Origin: Brucella cytisi
GTDB lineage: Bacteria; Pseudomonadota; Alphaproteobacteria; Rhizobiales; Rhizobiaceae
Direction of reading: 5' to 3'
DNA: 64,000 nucleotides
Assembly (NCBI GenBank): GCA_012103075.1
Contig: JAAVLQ010000003.1
Span: 124,001-188,000, forward strand
Positions within the stretch are counted from its first letter, which is position 1. The number at the start of each line of letters is the position of its first letter. The position numbers and the translations under genes were made by a program. The notes beneath the pieces were generated by a model, which ran no database searches, was not told the origin of the DNA, and saw only the letters and a program-made list of their open reading frames with translations. This document shows positions 29,724 through 40,244 of this stretch, one piece after another.

Positions 29724-30022
29724 ATGTCTGACATTGCTTCAGGACTTGCCCATTCGCGAATTCACCGTGCCTTGTCGCGCCCCAGTCTTCTATTGGGTGC
29801 AGACCGTGAACTCGTCCTCCTTACCGGCCTTGTATCGGCGATACTGATTTTTGTCGTTTTGACATGGTACGCAGTGATTTCCGGTATTGTGCTGTGGCTG
29901 TTTATAGTGGCCGCACTACGTGCAATGGCGAATGCCGATCCTCTCATGCGTCGGGTCTACCTGCGGCACATCTCCTACAGGGCTGCCTATCGCGCTACCT
30001 CGACACCCGGCTACGTTATTGA
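29724..30022 (+). CDS. trbD: TrbD conjugative-transfer membrane protein
   Basis: The ATG at 29724 is preceded by GAGGGAGGGG. MSDIASGLAHSRIHRALSRP is followed by the VirB3-like double hydrophobic segment LLTGLVSAILIFVVLTWYAV and SGIVLWLFIVAALRAM. About 99 aa; the end is approximate because the read frame runs on into trbE. Partners TrbE in the mating-pair apparatus. Confidence 0.8.
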
Positions 30023-30031
30023 GGGTTCGAC

Positions 30032-32481
30032 ATGGTGGCTCTCAAACAATTTCGGCATAGTGCTCCGTCTTTCACTGACCTCGTCCCCTATGCGGCAATC
30101 GTCGATAACGGCATCATGCTTCTCAAAGACGGGAGTCTGATGGCAGGCTGGTATTTTGCCGGACCTGATAGTGAAAGTTCCACCGCGGTCGAACGCAACG
30201 AGATCTCGCGCCAGATCAACGCAATCCTGTCACGTCTGGGATCAGGCTGGATGATCCGTGTCGAAGCCATACGCATTCCGACTACGGATTATCCCGCGGA
30301 GGATTCCTGTCATTTCCCCGATGTTGTTACCCGGGCGATCGACGCGGAGCGGCGCAAACATTTCGAGCGCGAAAGCGGCCATTTTGAAAGCCGTCATGCG
30401 CTTTATCCTCACCGGCGTCCACCCGAGCCAAAACGTACCGGTCTCACTCGCTATATCTATTCCGACACCGCCAGCCGCTCGGCCAGATTCGCTGATATAG
30501 CCCCCGAGAATTTTAGTAACTCAATCAGGGAGTTCGAACAATATCTTGCCAATGTAGTTTCAATTCAGCGCATGAAGACACGGGAAACCGAGCTAAAAAC
30601 GGTTGCCGTCTCGCACGTTACGACGAACTCTTCCAGTTTATTCGCTTTTGCATCACCGGTGAGAACAATCCCGTTCAACTACCGGAAATCCCTATGTATC
30701 TCGACTGGCTCGTCACCGTCGAATTACAACATGGTCTTACTCCCGTCGTTGACAATCGCTTCCTTGGCGTGGTCGCGATTGACGGAATGCCCGCCGAGAG
30801 TTTTCGGGTATTTTAAATGCACTCGATCAGATGCCACTGACCTATCGATGGTCATCGCGCTTCATCTTTCTGGATGCCGAGGAAGCACGGGCAAAACTGG
30901 AACGCACACGAAAGAAATGGCAGCAGAAAGTCCGCCCGTTTCTCGATCAGATATTCCAGACCGGGAGCCGCTCGCTCGATCAGGACGCCATGACCATGGT
31001 GACCGAGACCGAAGACGCGATCGCAGAAGCGTCTTCGCAACTGGTAGCCTACGGTTATTATACGCCTGTCATCGTCGTCTTTGATACGGACCGCTCGCGT
31101 TTACAGGAAAAATGCGAGGCGGTGCGCCGTCTTGTTCAGGCAGAAGGCTTTGGTGCGCGGATCGAAAATCTTAATGCGACCGACGCTTTTATCGGAAGCC
31201 TGCCCGGTGTTTCCTACGCCAATATACGTGAGCCACTGATCAACACTCGCAATCTTGCGGATCTGATGCCCCTCAACTCCGTCTGGTCAGGCAGTCCGGT
31301 CGCACCTTGTCCATACTATCCACCGGTTTCAGCGCCTCTCATGCAAGTCGCCAGCGGATCGACACCCTTCCGTTTGAACCTTCACGTAGATGATGTCGGG
31401 CATACCCTTATCTTCGGGCCGACCGGATCAGGCAAGTCAACGCTTCTGGCACTGATCGCCGCGCAGTTTCGCCGTTATCATGGCGGGCAGGTTTTTGCCT
31501 TCGACAAGGGACGCTCCATGCTGCCTTTGACACTTGCCGTTAAAGGCCAGCACTATGACATCGGCGGCGGTGATAATGACGGTTCGTCATTGTCTTTTTG
31601 CCCCCTGTCCAACCTTTCCACTGATGTCGATAGGGCCGGGCATCGGAATGGATCGAGGCTCTTGTCATGCTTCAAGGCGTGACGATAACACCTGATTATC
31701 GCAATGCAATTTCTCGCCAGCTCTCTCTCATGGCGCAGTCACGCGGGCGGTCTCTCTCGGATTTTGTAAGCGGTGTGCAGATGCGAGCGCTTAAGGATGC
31801 ACTCCATCATTACACTGTTGATGGCCCCATGGGGCAATTGCTCGATGCAGAAGAAGACGGTTTGTCGCTTGCTGCCTTTCAGTGCTTTGAAATCGAGGAG
31901 CTGATGAATATGGGCGAGCGCAATCTCGTTCCCGTCCTTACCTATCTTTTCCGCCGCATTGAACAGCGGCTTACAGGCGAGCCAAGCCTGATTATTCTCG
32001 ATGAAGCATGGCTGATGCTGGGACATCCCACCTTCCGGGATAAAATCCGTGAATGGCTAAAGGTTTTGAGGAAAGCAAACTGCGCTGTCGTGCTCGCAAC
32101 GCAATCGATCTCCGACGCGGAGCGATCCGGTATCATCGATGTCCTGAAAGAAAGCTGCCCTACTAAAATCTGTCTGCCAAACGGTGCAGCCCGCGAACCC
32201 GGAACACGCGAATTCTATCAAAGGATCGGTTTCAACGAACGTCAGATTGAAATTGTCGCAACGGCGCTCCCAAAACGTGAATACTACGTTTCCTCGCCGG
32301 ACGGGCGCCGCCTCTTCGATATGGCGCTCGGTCCCGTCGCTTTGTCCTTTGTTGGCGCTTCGGGCAAGGAAGACCTCAAACACGTGCGCTCGCTTTACGA
32401 AAAGTTCGGGGCTGCATGGCCTGTCCATTGGCTCAGGCAAAGGGGATCGCTTATGCGGACAAGATTCTGGGCTGCGGCTGA
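30032..32481 (+). CDS. trbE: TrbE conjugative-transfer ATPase (VirB4-like)
   Basis: About 815 aa. N-terminus MVALKQFRHSAPSFTDLVPY; then YLDWLVTVELQHGLTPVVDN, LTYRWSSRFIFLDAEEARAK, Walker A LIFGPTGSGKSTLLALIA, SLIILDEAWLMLGHPTFRDK (Walker B) and VLATQSISDAERSGI. Joins are needed near 30600, 30805 (TTTTCGGG where FPGILNAL is expected), 31640 and 32447. Because of the last indel the read frame fuses TrbE directly to TrbJ; in the restored frame TrbE ends IAYADKILGCG at 32481, overlapping trbJ. Confidence 0.9.
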
Positions 32482-33263
32482 CGCGCCACAAGGAATGCTG
32501 GTCATCTGGGCATTGCTAATGCTTCTCATCCCAACAGCTGGAAATGCCGGTGGTGTGACCGGGCAGGCAACCGAATGGACCCAGCTTGCTAACAATGCCG
32601 AACTGGTGAGCCTCGTTGGTCAATCGGCAGAACAGGTCAACAATCAGATCAGGCAAATCTCTCAGTTGGCCGAGCAAATCCAGAACCAGATGAGTATCTA
32701 TCAAAATATGCTGCAGAACACCGCGCAACTGCCCGTGCATATCTGGGGTCAGGTCGAAGATGACCTGAAGCGCCTGCAAAGCATTGCCGGGAAAGGGCAG
32801 GGAGTAGCCTTTTCCATGGGCAATATCGATGATGTACTCAAACAGCGATTTCAGAGTTTCTCACAGCTTCGAACCAATTTGCCAGACGGCCAAAGCTTTT
32901 CGTCCTCTTACCAGAACTGGTCCGATACCAATCGCGACACAATAGCCAACACACTGCGAGCCGCTAGTCTCACGGCCCGACAATTTGCCAGCGAAGAAGC
33001 GACCATCGCTACACTGCGCTCCATGTCAGAGACCAGCGATGGCCAGATGAAGGCACTTCAGATCGGACACCAGATTGCAACGCAGGAAGTCGCTCAATTG
33101 CAAAAGCTGCGCGGACTGGTTTCACAGCAGATGGTCATGATGGGGAACCCGGTATCGGTCTGAGCAAACGCAAAGGGATCTTGCCCGGGCTCGCCGTGAA
33201 AAATTCTTCAATGCACCATTGCGCGGTTTTCGCGGTGGCCAACCCATGCAACCACGGTGGTAA
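32453..33263 (+). CDS. trbJ: TrbJ mating-pair formation protein
   Basis: MRTRFWAAADAPQGMLVIWA begins a signal peptide (cleavage after AGNA), then a Gln-rich coiled-coil periplasmic protein (VNNQIRQISQLAEQIQNQMS). As read it stops at 33163, but removing one A in GGGAACCCGG gives the proper C-terminus RDLARARREKFF ... GGQPMQPRW ending at 33263. VirB5-like role; in rhizobial trb operons TrbJ and TrbK also act in entry exclusion. Confidence 0.85.
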
Positions 33264-33265
33264 AC

Positions 33266-33479
33266 ATGCAAAAAAACGTCGTTCATCACCGGATTGATCA
33301 TCGGAATAGCAACAGTTTTCGCAAGCTTTCTGGTTCTGGAAAGAACAACTGCATCGCGGGCTTCGTTGAATTGTTCGCAAACTTCCGTCGAAGAGCGTCG
33401 CAAGCGCCGGGAACGCTTTTTCAATGCCAATCCAGACCACGATTTTCGCAGTGGCCAGAAGATGAAACCGAGATGGTGA
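33266..33479 (+). CDS. trbK: TrbK entry-exclusion protein
   Basis: Starts MQKNVV, then after a join in the A-run at 33269-33275 TGLIIGIATVFASFLVLERT, a single membrane/lipoprotein-like segment, then SLNCSQTSVEERRKRRERFF and the end GQKMKPRW. About 71 aa. It begins 3 bp after trbJ and overlaps trbL. Its C-terminal motif is strikingly like that of TrbJ. Confidence 0.8.
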
Positions 33480-34673
33480 TCGTTATGCCACGTCGTGTTT
33501 TCGAATTGCTGGTCGTCACGAGCTGGATCCTGTTGTGGACGAGTATGTCATCTCTCGCACAGCAAGGCACGGTCCTGACATCGTTCGAGAACTCCGTTTC
33601 CGCCGCCACCAAAGACTGGGAGGACACGGTTCTCAATGCCGCGCGATCGTTGTTCTGGATTCTGGCGGGGATCGAGGTCGGTATTGCAGCCATATGGCTG
33701 GCAATCAGCGCTACCTCGATCGACGGCTGGTTTGCCGAGCTCGTGCGCCGCATCATGTTTATTGGTTTCTTTGCATTTGTGCTTGATCGCGGTCCCGTAC
33801 TTGCGGGGCAATCGTTGACAGTCTCTTTCAGATCGGCGCCGGCAACGGGTCGCCTTCACCGGCCGATATTTTTGATGCTGGCGTCCATGTCGCTTCGCAG
33901 ATGTCAATGCAGGCAAAATTCGGGCTCTGGGAAGATAACGCTCTGGCATTCGCCGTCGTTCTCTCAATGGTCGTCGTCGTCATCTCGTTTAGCTTTGGTC
34001 GCTGCAATTTTTCTGTCGGTACTGATCGAGATGTATATCGGCCTGCTTGCAGGCATGATCATGCTCGGGCTTGGCGGCTCCTCATTCACTAAGGATTTTG
34101 CAATACGTTATCTCGTCTACGCCTTCTCCGTCGGCATGAAAATCATGGCACTTGTCATGATTGCCGGGATTGGCTCGGAGATACTGCTTGGCCTTGTCGA
34201 TGCACCCGGGGCGGATACGGACGACTACATCGTCACTCTCGCTATCGCCGGAATTTCTGTCGTTGTGTTTATTGTTGCAATGTATGTGCCGCCCATCATC
34301 CGGGCGTCGTACAAGGCGTATCGGTCTCAAGCGGCATGGAATCAATCCGTCACGGTTCGCAAGCTGGCACTTTTGCTGCCGGGGGTGCATTCCTTGGTGC
34401 GGGCGCTGCTGCGAAAGGAACAAGGACTGCAACCGCTGCCCGGGCGGGAGGCGCGTCCGTCGGTGGTGCCGCCTTGCGGGGAATGGCATCCGGACTGGGC
34501 AGTGCAGGGTGGGCTGCAGGCTCTGCTGCAAAGGAAAAGCGATTGCAGCGCCCGGCGCCTATGCAGGATCATTGCTTGGACTGGCTAACGCCAAACTCGA
34601 CCGCTCCCGTAAATACGGGAATTCTGGCCGGGCATCCTCGCCGCCTCCACCCCCTTTGAACGATAACAGCTAG
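33472..34673 (+). CDS. trbL: TrbL conjugative-transfer membrane protein
   Basis: VirB6-like polytopic inner-membrane protein, about 400 aa. MPRRVFELLVVTSWILLWTS is a signal/first helix; then DWEDTVLNAARSLFWILAGI, GLLAGMIMLGLGGSSFTKDF, RYLVYAFSVGMKIMALVMIA and a Gly/Ala-rich C-terminus (RGMASGLGSAGWAAGSAA). Joins near 33800, 33995, 34305 and 34580. Overlaps the stop of trbK. Confidence 0.87.
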
Positions 34674-34690
34674 AACGAGGCGGAACGCTT

Positions 34691-35353
34691 ATGGCCGGAT
34701 CTAACCCGCCTGATAACCCTTATCTTGCTGCCCGTAACGAGTGGAACGAGCGTTACGGGTCCTATATCAAGGCCGCTTCATCGTGGCGTATTGTCGGTAT
34801 TACAGGCATGGCGATGGCAGTAATAGGCTTCACCTATGCACTTTATCAAAGCGGGCAGGTCAAGCTCGTTCCCTATATCGTCGAAGTCGATAAGCTGGGA
34901 ACAACAGTTGCGGTGGGGTTTCCCCAGCAGCTTGAATATGCCGATCCCCGCGTTGTTCGTGCAACGCTTGGCAGTTTCATCACCAGTTTTCGCAGTGTAA
35001 CGCCTGATGCAGTCGTACAGAAACAGTATATCGACCGGACTTACGCGCTATTGCGCACATCTGATCCCGCGACCGAGAAAATCAACGCTTCGTTTCGGGC
35101 CAGTTCACCGTTCGAGAAAGCGAAAGATGCGACAGTCGCCATTGAGGTGAACAACATCGTGGCGATCTCCAGCCAGTCATATCAGATCGACTGGACCGAA
35201 TTTGAACGCGACCGGAAGGGCAAGGAACGCGCTGTCCGTCGGTTTCGTGGTGTCGCTACGGTGACGCTGACGCCGCCGCAGGATGAAGCCATGATCCGTC
35301 TCAATCCGATAGGGCTTTATCTGCGCGACTTTGATTGGACGGCTCAACTGTAA
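34691..35353 (+). CDS. trbF: TrbF conjugative-transfer protein (VirB8-like)
   Basis: Intact, 220 aa. One N-terminal membrane helix (IVGITGMAMAVIGFTYALYQ) and a VirB8-type periplasmic domain with LVPYIVEVDKLG and YQIDWTEFERDRKGKERAVR near the end. Part of the inner-membrane core of the mating channel. Sits between trbL and trbG as in Ti-type operons. Confidence 0.93.
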   Translation: MAGSNPPDNPYLAARNEWNERYGSYIKAASSWRIVGITGMAMAVIGFTYALYQSGQVKLVPYIVEVDKLGTTVAVGFPQQLEYADPRVVRATLGSFITSFRSVTPDAVVQKQYIDRTYALLRTSDPATEKINASFRASSPFEKAKDATVAIEVNNIVAISSQSYQIDWTEFERDRKGKERAVRRFRGVATVTLTPPQDEAMIRLNPIGLYLRDFDWTAQL

Positions 35354-35374
35354 AGGCTGGAAAGGCAAACGGTT

Positions 35375-36207
35375 TTGAAGAAAAAATCTCATGGCATTGC
35401 ATTCTTGCTCACAATTGTTGGATCCGCTTTCGTTATACCGTCAGGTGTCACGGCTGCTGACGGCATATCGCCGAAAGAAGAAAAAGCGCTTGGATTGTCT
35501 GGGCAATGGCGTGAAAACCGGGGACTGGTAACTCATGGGACAGACGGAAAGACAGTCTTTCTTTACGGTGAGAGCCAACCTTCTGTGGTTTGCTCTCCAC
35601 TGCAGGTTTGCGATATCGAGTTACAAGCCGGTGAAGTCGTGCGCGACGTCCCGGTCGGAGATACCGTACGCTGGAAGGTTGAGCCTGCTACCTCCGGAGA
35701 GGCCGGTACCCAGTCGGTACACATCATTGTCAAGCCGGCAGAATCGCAACTGAAAACCTCAATGGTTGTCACAACGTCCCGGCGTACCTATCACATTCAG
35801 CTGAAATCACATCAAAGCCAGTATATGGCTCGCGTCGGTTTTGACTATCCGGAAGACGTCTCAGCCAGATTTGCAGAGATTACTCAAAGGATGGAAGCGA
35901 GCACCATCCCGGTGCAGGCGTGCCTGCCGAACAATTGAGTTTCGCCTATTCAGTGTCCGGTCGTGCCCGATGGCGGCCAACACGCGTCTATCCGATGGTC
36001 AGAAGACCTACATTCAGTTCCCGAAAACGCTGTCAGGCGGGATGCGCCCGTGCTCTTCGTGGTGGCCGGCGGACAAAACCGGATCGTCAATTACCGCATG
36101 AAAAACAATATGATGATCGTCGACTATAATGTAGATCGTGCGGTGCTCGTATCAGGTGTAGGATGGCGGCAGGAAAAATCTCGATCCGACGGGGAGGCCA
36201 ATCATGA
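35375..36207 (+). CDS. trbG: TrbG conjugative-transfer protein (VirB9-like)
   Basis: The likely start is TTG at 35375 giving MKKKSHGIAFLLTIVGSAFV, a signal peptide ending near VTAAD. The body has GKTVFLYGESQPSVVCSPLQ, VCDIELQAGEVVRDVPVGDT and the VirB9 motif YMARVGFDYPED; after joins near 35935 and 36045, VDYNVDRAVLVSGVGWRQEK. A join near 36178 places the stop at 36207, overlapping trbH. Outer-membrane core component. Confidence 0.87.
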
Positions 36208-36663
36208 ACTTCTCGTGGCCTTCGATCCGTCGTCAGATCGCGCTGTTCAGTGCAATGGCCGGTATTTTGTCCGGATGTCAGACGAATAAAGCTGACAGCT
36301 TCATGGCAAGCAGTCTTGCTGATGACATTTCCGTTGCAGCGGCGGAAGGCATTGCCAACGATCTGGTGGCCCATCTCGCCCAACAGGTCGGACCGGGAAC
36401 GGGGACTGTGCTTCTCAGGCAGGACGGATCTGTATTCGGGAAGGCTTTCGATACAGCGCTCAAAAACCGGGGATATGCAGTGGTCACAAATCAGAAGTGG
36501 GATGCGAAGGAGCGCGTGATTCCAATCGCTTATGTCGTTATTCCCTTTGAGGGACAACTCCGCCCGGTTGAGAAGCGACAAAGTGGAACTCGGTCGCGCC
36601 TATATGATTACTCAATCCGGCGCACAACCTGCAAACCCGCTTTCCATCATGCGTCAGGGATAA
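36204..36663 (+). CDS. trbH: TrbH lipoprotein
   Basis: A lipoprotein signal is visible: FSAMAGILSGCQTNKADSF with the lipobox LSGC. Then AEGIANDLVAHLAQQVGPGT and NRGYAVVTNQKWD. One join near 36560 gives VELGRAYMITQSGAQPANPL and the end MRQG at 36663. About 153 aa, VirB7-like role beside TrbG. Confidence 0.82.
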
Positions 36664-36675
36664 GGTTGTTTCGAC

Positions 36676-37994
36676 ATGGTCCAATCGCTGCAACTTGGTG
36701 GAAATCCAGAGCAAAAAAGACCGCCGCGCAAATCCGTCGCGTCAACCGTCTTCCGCTATTCATTGGAATCGGCGTTGTGTTCGCATTGGTCGCTATCATT
36801 TATCTTGGCCTTATGTCACGGGGTGTACTCTTCCCGCATGATGAAGGGCCCGCCATACGGCAGGAAACCCGGCATCCGATTTTGCCGAACAGATAAAAGG
36901 CGGCGTATCCAATGCAATTATTGGAGAACCGCGACAACAGGTATTTCAACCAACGCCGGATCAAACGCCGCCCCGGCCTGATGACAATCCGTTCGCGCCT
37001 GAAGCAGCAACGAAAAGTGCAAATCCTGCTGAACAGAACCTCGAGCGGAGTCCGTCTGGCGCGCCAGACTGAAACGAGAAAATCAGGAACAATATATTCG
37101 CGAACGGCAAAGCCAGAGAATGGCCAGATTGCAGGCGAATGGCGCTGCCTATGATGCACCGATAGCCATCAATAATCGAAAGTTCGGCAAGAATGGAGTG
37201 GAAGCGAAAGGTCAAGGCCAGATGCGGGAGATTGTGTCGGAACAGACCGGGATGGCGGGCAATCCGCGTGCGGATATTTATGCCGCAGCGCTCAAGGCTG
37301 GGCTGGCCGGATCCAGTGCAGATCCGAACGGGCAGCGAAACAAAGAGGAATTTTTTAATCGGGATCTGAAAGAGCAGGGCTATCTTGCAAAACGTGTGGT
37401 GTCGCAGCTTTCGCCCTATGAACTCAAAAGAGGCTCGGTTATTCCAGCAACACTCATCAGCGCCTTGAATTCAGATCTGCGGGCCGCATTTCAGCACAGG
37501 TAAGCCAGAATGTTTTCGATAGCGCTACCGGTCATCACCTTCTCGTTCCTCAAGGAACGAAGCTGTTTGGCCGTTACGATAGCAAGGTTTCATTCGGGCA
37601 AAGTCGCGTGCTTGTGATCTGGACAGACCTTGTCTTCCCTGACGGATCTACAATTCAGATCGACGGGATGCCCGGAACGGATGAAGAAGGCTACGGCGGC
37701 TTCAAGGATAAAGTAAATAATCACTATCTGAAGACATTCGGGTCAGCGGGTTTGATAGCTCTGATAGGGACGGGTATAGATATGGCTATTCCACAGGATC
37801 ACAATGCGAACGGTTCCCAGACTTCATCTCAGGATGCTGCGCGTAGAAGTTTTGCCGACACATTTGGCCGTCTCGCTGACAAAACGGTTCGAAACAATAT
37901 GGAGGTCCAGCCGACACTGGAGGTTCGTCCCGGGTACAAATTCAATGTTATTGTTGATAGAGACATTGTATTTCCGGGAGAATTTAAAACTTAG
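36676..37994 (+). CDS. trbI: TrbI conjugative-transfer protein (VirB10-like)
   Basis: MVQSLQLGGNPEQKRPPRK, a membrane helix LPLFIGIGVVFALVAIIYLG, a Pro-rich segment, then the VirB10 domain: KRGSVIPATLISALNSDL, HHLLVPQGTKLFGRYDSK, TDLVFPDGSTIQIDGMPGTD and RPGYKFNVIVDRDIVFP. Joins near 36735, 36875, 37070 and 37485. Last gene of the trb operon, about 439 aa. Confidence 0.88.
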
Positions 37995-38142
37995 ACGAAG
38001 CTTTTTCAAAAAGTCGTGAGCTTGTAAAAGAATTCGGGAAGTTGTTATATTGCTGAGTAAGCACCGTAGCTCCGTATTAATTATGCATTCAGATTGTGAT
38101 TACTGTCAAACAGTTTTGTTGATGTTTCGAGGAGGGTCGGTG

Positions 38143-38845
38143 GTGACAAGCTGGGTGGAAAAACTCGTTGACGTAACTGGTTATATCCGGGATGCCGGCT
38201 CTCTTCGGGCCAGCCTTGAAATAGTAACAAAAGACAGCGGATTTGATGGTTTTGCATATTACTTTTCACATCAAAACCGTGACATTACGATATCCAACTA
38301 TCATCAGGAGTGGCAATCCCGATATATCGAACGCCGTCTCGTCAGGTCGGATCCTGTTGTCCGGCGCGCTAAACTGTTACGCCGCGCGTTCTCACGGGAT
38401 GCAGAAGAAGATAGATCCCTTTGGAACCGGGACGAACGCCTATTGTTCAAAGAGGCAGCAGAATTCGATATTCGATCGGGTATCACTGTTCCTGTTAAAA
38501 CAGCCAATGGCGGCACATCACTGTTCACACTTGTTTCAAAGAGGCCCCGATCTGCAGAAAACCGAATAGTAGACGAAGTCGCCGCCGCTGCGAGTGTCGG
38601 TCAACTACATGCGACTATTGCTTGTATCGACATGCAACCTTCCAATGAAGAAAGTGTACGTCTTGATCCGAAGGCGGCAATATACTTGCGCTGGATCGCA
38701 CACGGTTTGTCATGGAGCCGCGTGGCGAGTATAGAGGGTACAACTTACGACAGTGTGCGGTCCAGCCCGGTCAGCGCAAAAGAAACTGGATTGTGCCACA
38801 ACGACCCAACTCGTTGCCACGGCTATAAGGCGACACTTGATCTGA
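38143..38845 (+). CDS. traR: TraR quorum-sensing activator (LuxR family)
   Basis: The start is GTG at 38143 or 38140 behind GGAGGG (an ATG at 38122 is also in frame). The autoinducer-binding domain shows SGFDGFAYYFSHQNRDITIS, SNYHQEWQSRYIERRLVRSD and DPVVRRAKLLRRAFSRDAEE. The helix-turn-helix AIYLRWIAHGLSWSRVASIE is followed, after joins near 38762, by TTTQLVATAIRRHLI, a typical TraR end. It would bind the acyl-homoserine lactone made by TraI and activate tra/trb through tra boxes. Convergent with traM. Confidence 0.88.
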
Positions 38846-38848
38846 CTC

Positions 38849-39148
38849 CTAATTCACGTCCGGAACATATCCCGGGACTCCCAACAATGTTGTCAGGCCG
38901 GACATATGTGTGTGCATATCAATTGCCGATTTTATATACTCGACATATTCCGGATTGTCGGTTGTCTGACCTGATCTGCATTCTTCTGGCAGCGACTGGA
39001 AAAGCGCATCGGATTTGTTTACAAGATCACGGTGGTGCCGGATCGCGTCGATAACAATATTTTCCAGTGTGGCGAGCCGTAAATCCTGCGTCAGTCCGAT
39101 CAATGGCCGGATTACCGTAGCAAGGTCAGTGTCGTTTTCCGATCTCAT
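38849..39148 (-). CDS. traM: TraM antiactivator of TraR
   Basis: Intact, 99 aa: VIRPLIGLTQDLRLATLENI, VIDAIRHHRDLVNKSDALFQ, ECRSGQTTDNPEYVEYIKSA and DMHTHMSGLTTLLGVPGYVP match TraM closely in order and length. TraM binds TraR and blocks DNA binding until signal accumulates. The convergent arrangement with traR, 3 bp apart, is as in several Ti-like plasmids. Confidence 0.93.
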   Translation of the reverse strand: MRSENDTDLATVIRPLIGLTQDLRLATLENIVIDAIRHHRDLVNKSDALFQSLPEECRSGQTTDNPEYVEYIKSAIDMHTHMSGLTTLLGVPGYVPDVN

Positions 39149-39599
39149 CTTTGTGCGTTTCTCTCATGGAGCCTTTGCAGGTGCCGGGGGTTTGAAGGTT
39201 GGAATAGTTTGAGGCGCAATTGATAGTTATTGGTTCCCTCGTGAGCATTGCGTCGCGGTGCCCGTAAGCCAATTGCATTGATCCAGCGCATCTGGTCCCC
39301 GATGGCCGTCGGGACGATTAACGACCGAACGTAACACAGAAAATGTCAGCTGTGTGCACCTTCAATGAAAAAGCCGGATCGCATTACGGTACCCTTTACC
39401 GTTGGGCAATCCGCGGGCACGGTTGCCGAATTCTCCAATGTCTGGGTTGCACCTTGGAGAAGTGTGAATACCTATGATCCAGTTTAAAACCTACTATGAT
39501 GCAGCGAGTTGAGTGTTCATTAAACCCGGTAATTTTGCCAGATAGCGACGTGCAACGCTTTTTGCCCTTCTTGTCGAACAGCTATCGAGAGGGGACATC
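39149..39599. other. Region upstream of traI, no gene seen
   Basis: About 450 bp between traM and traI. It must hold the promoters of both genes. ACGTGCAACGC near 39550 looks like one arm of a tra box but has no matching second arm. No coding sequence recognised. Confidence 0.4.
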
Positions 39600-40196
39600 A
39601 TGAAAGTGTTGACGGTGCACGACCGGGAAAGGCATGCCGACCTTTTCGAACAGATGTTTCGCGGACGCGCTGAAGTCTTTCATGATCGCCTTCAATGGCC
39701 TGTGATCGTGCGCAACGGTCTTGAAGTCGATTATTATGATGAAGCGTGTGAACCGTCCTATTTGCTTGACCTCGACGATGAGGGCCATCTTCACGGTTCG
39801 CTGCGATTGCTTCCGACTACGTCTACGACGATGATCCGAAGAGAATTTTTGCATTTGTTTGAAGAATACGTCGACTTTGTGGACCCCCATATATGGGAAT
39901 GTACCAAATTCTGCGTGCATGCAGGGGACAGCACTACTTCCACCCGTTTGTTGATAGGACTTCACAGGCTTTGCGAGCAATGCGGTATCGAGCGCATTGT
40001 AGGCCTTTATGAGCTTCCAATGGAACGGGTTTATGCCCGTATCGGATGGAATCCCCGACGTTTGGCAACAGCGAAGTCGGGTGCAGAGACACTCGGTGTT
40101 GGTATCTGGACTGCTGACGCATCGTCTCTGTCTCGTATGGAAGAGAACCTCGCCAGACGCTGCTACGGGAATATTAATCAATCGCCTCTGTTTTAA
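39600..40196 (+). CDS. traI: TraI acyl-homoserine lactone synthase (LuxI family)
   Basis: Intact, 198 aa, start ATG at 39600 behind GAGAGGGG. LuxI hallmarks are present: the N-terminal RAEVFHDRLQWPV (Arg, Phe, Trp), GLEVDYYDEACEPSYLL, DDEGHLHGSLRLLPTT and IWECTKFCV. It makes the signal sensed by TraR. In Ti plasmids traI is the first gene of the trb operon; here it is separate and directly precedes a radical SAM gene. Confidence 0.92.
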   Translation: MKVLTVHDRERHADLFEQMFRGRAEVFHDRLQWPVIVRNGLEVDYYDEACEPSYLLDLDDEGHLHGSLRLLPTTSTTMIRREFLHLFEEYVDFVDPHIWECTKFCVHAGDSTTSTRLLIGLHRLCEQCGIERIVGLYELPMERVYARIGWNPRRLATAKSGAETLGVGIWTADASSLSRMEENLARRCYGNINQSPLF

Positions 40197-40244
40197 TATT
40201 TTCAGATGCACTCGCGGACCTTCGCTTTGCACAGCGGGAAAGCC

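Noticed and set aside
31667..33163. TrbE-TrbJ fusion protein
   Set aside because: The fusion exists only because of a one-base indel near 32447; the restored frames give a normal TrbE end and a normal TrbJ start with signal peptide.
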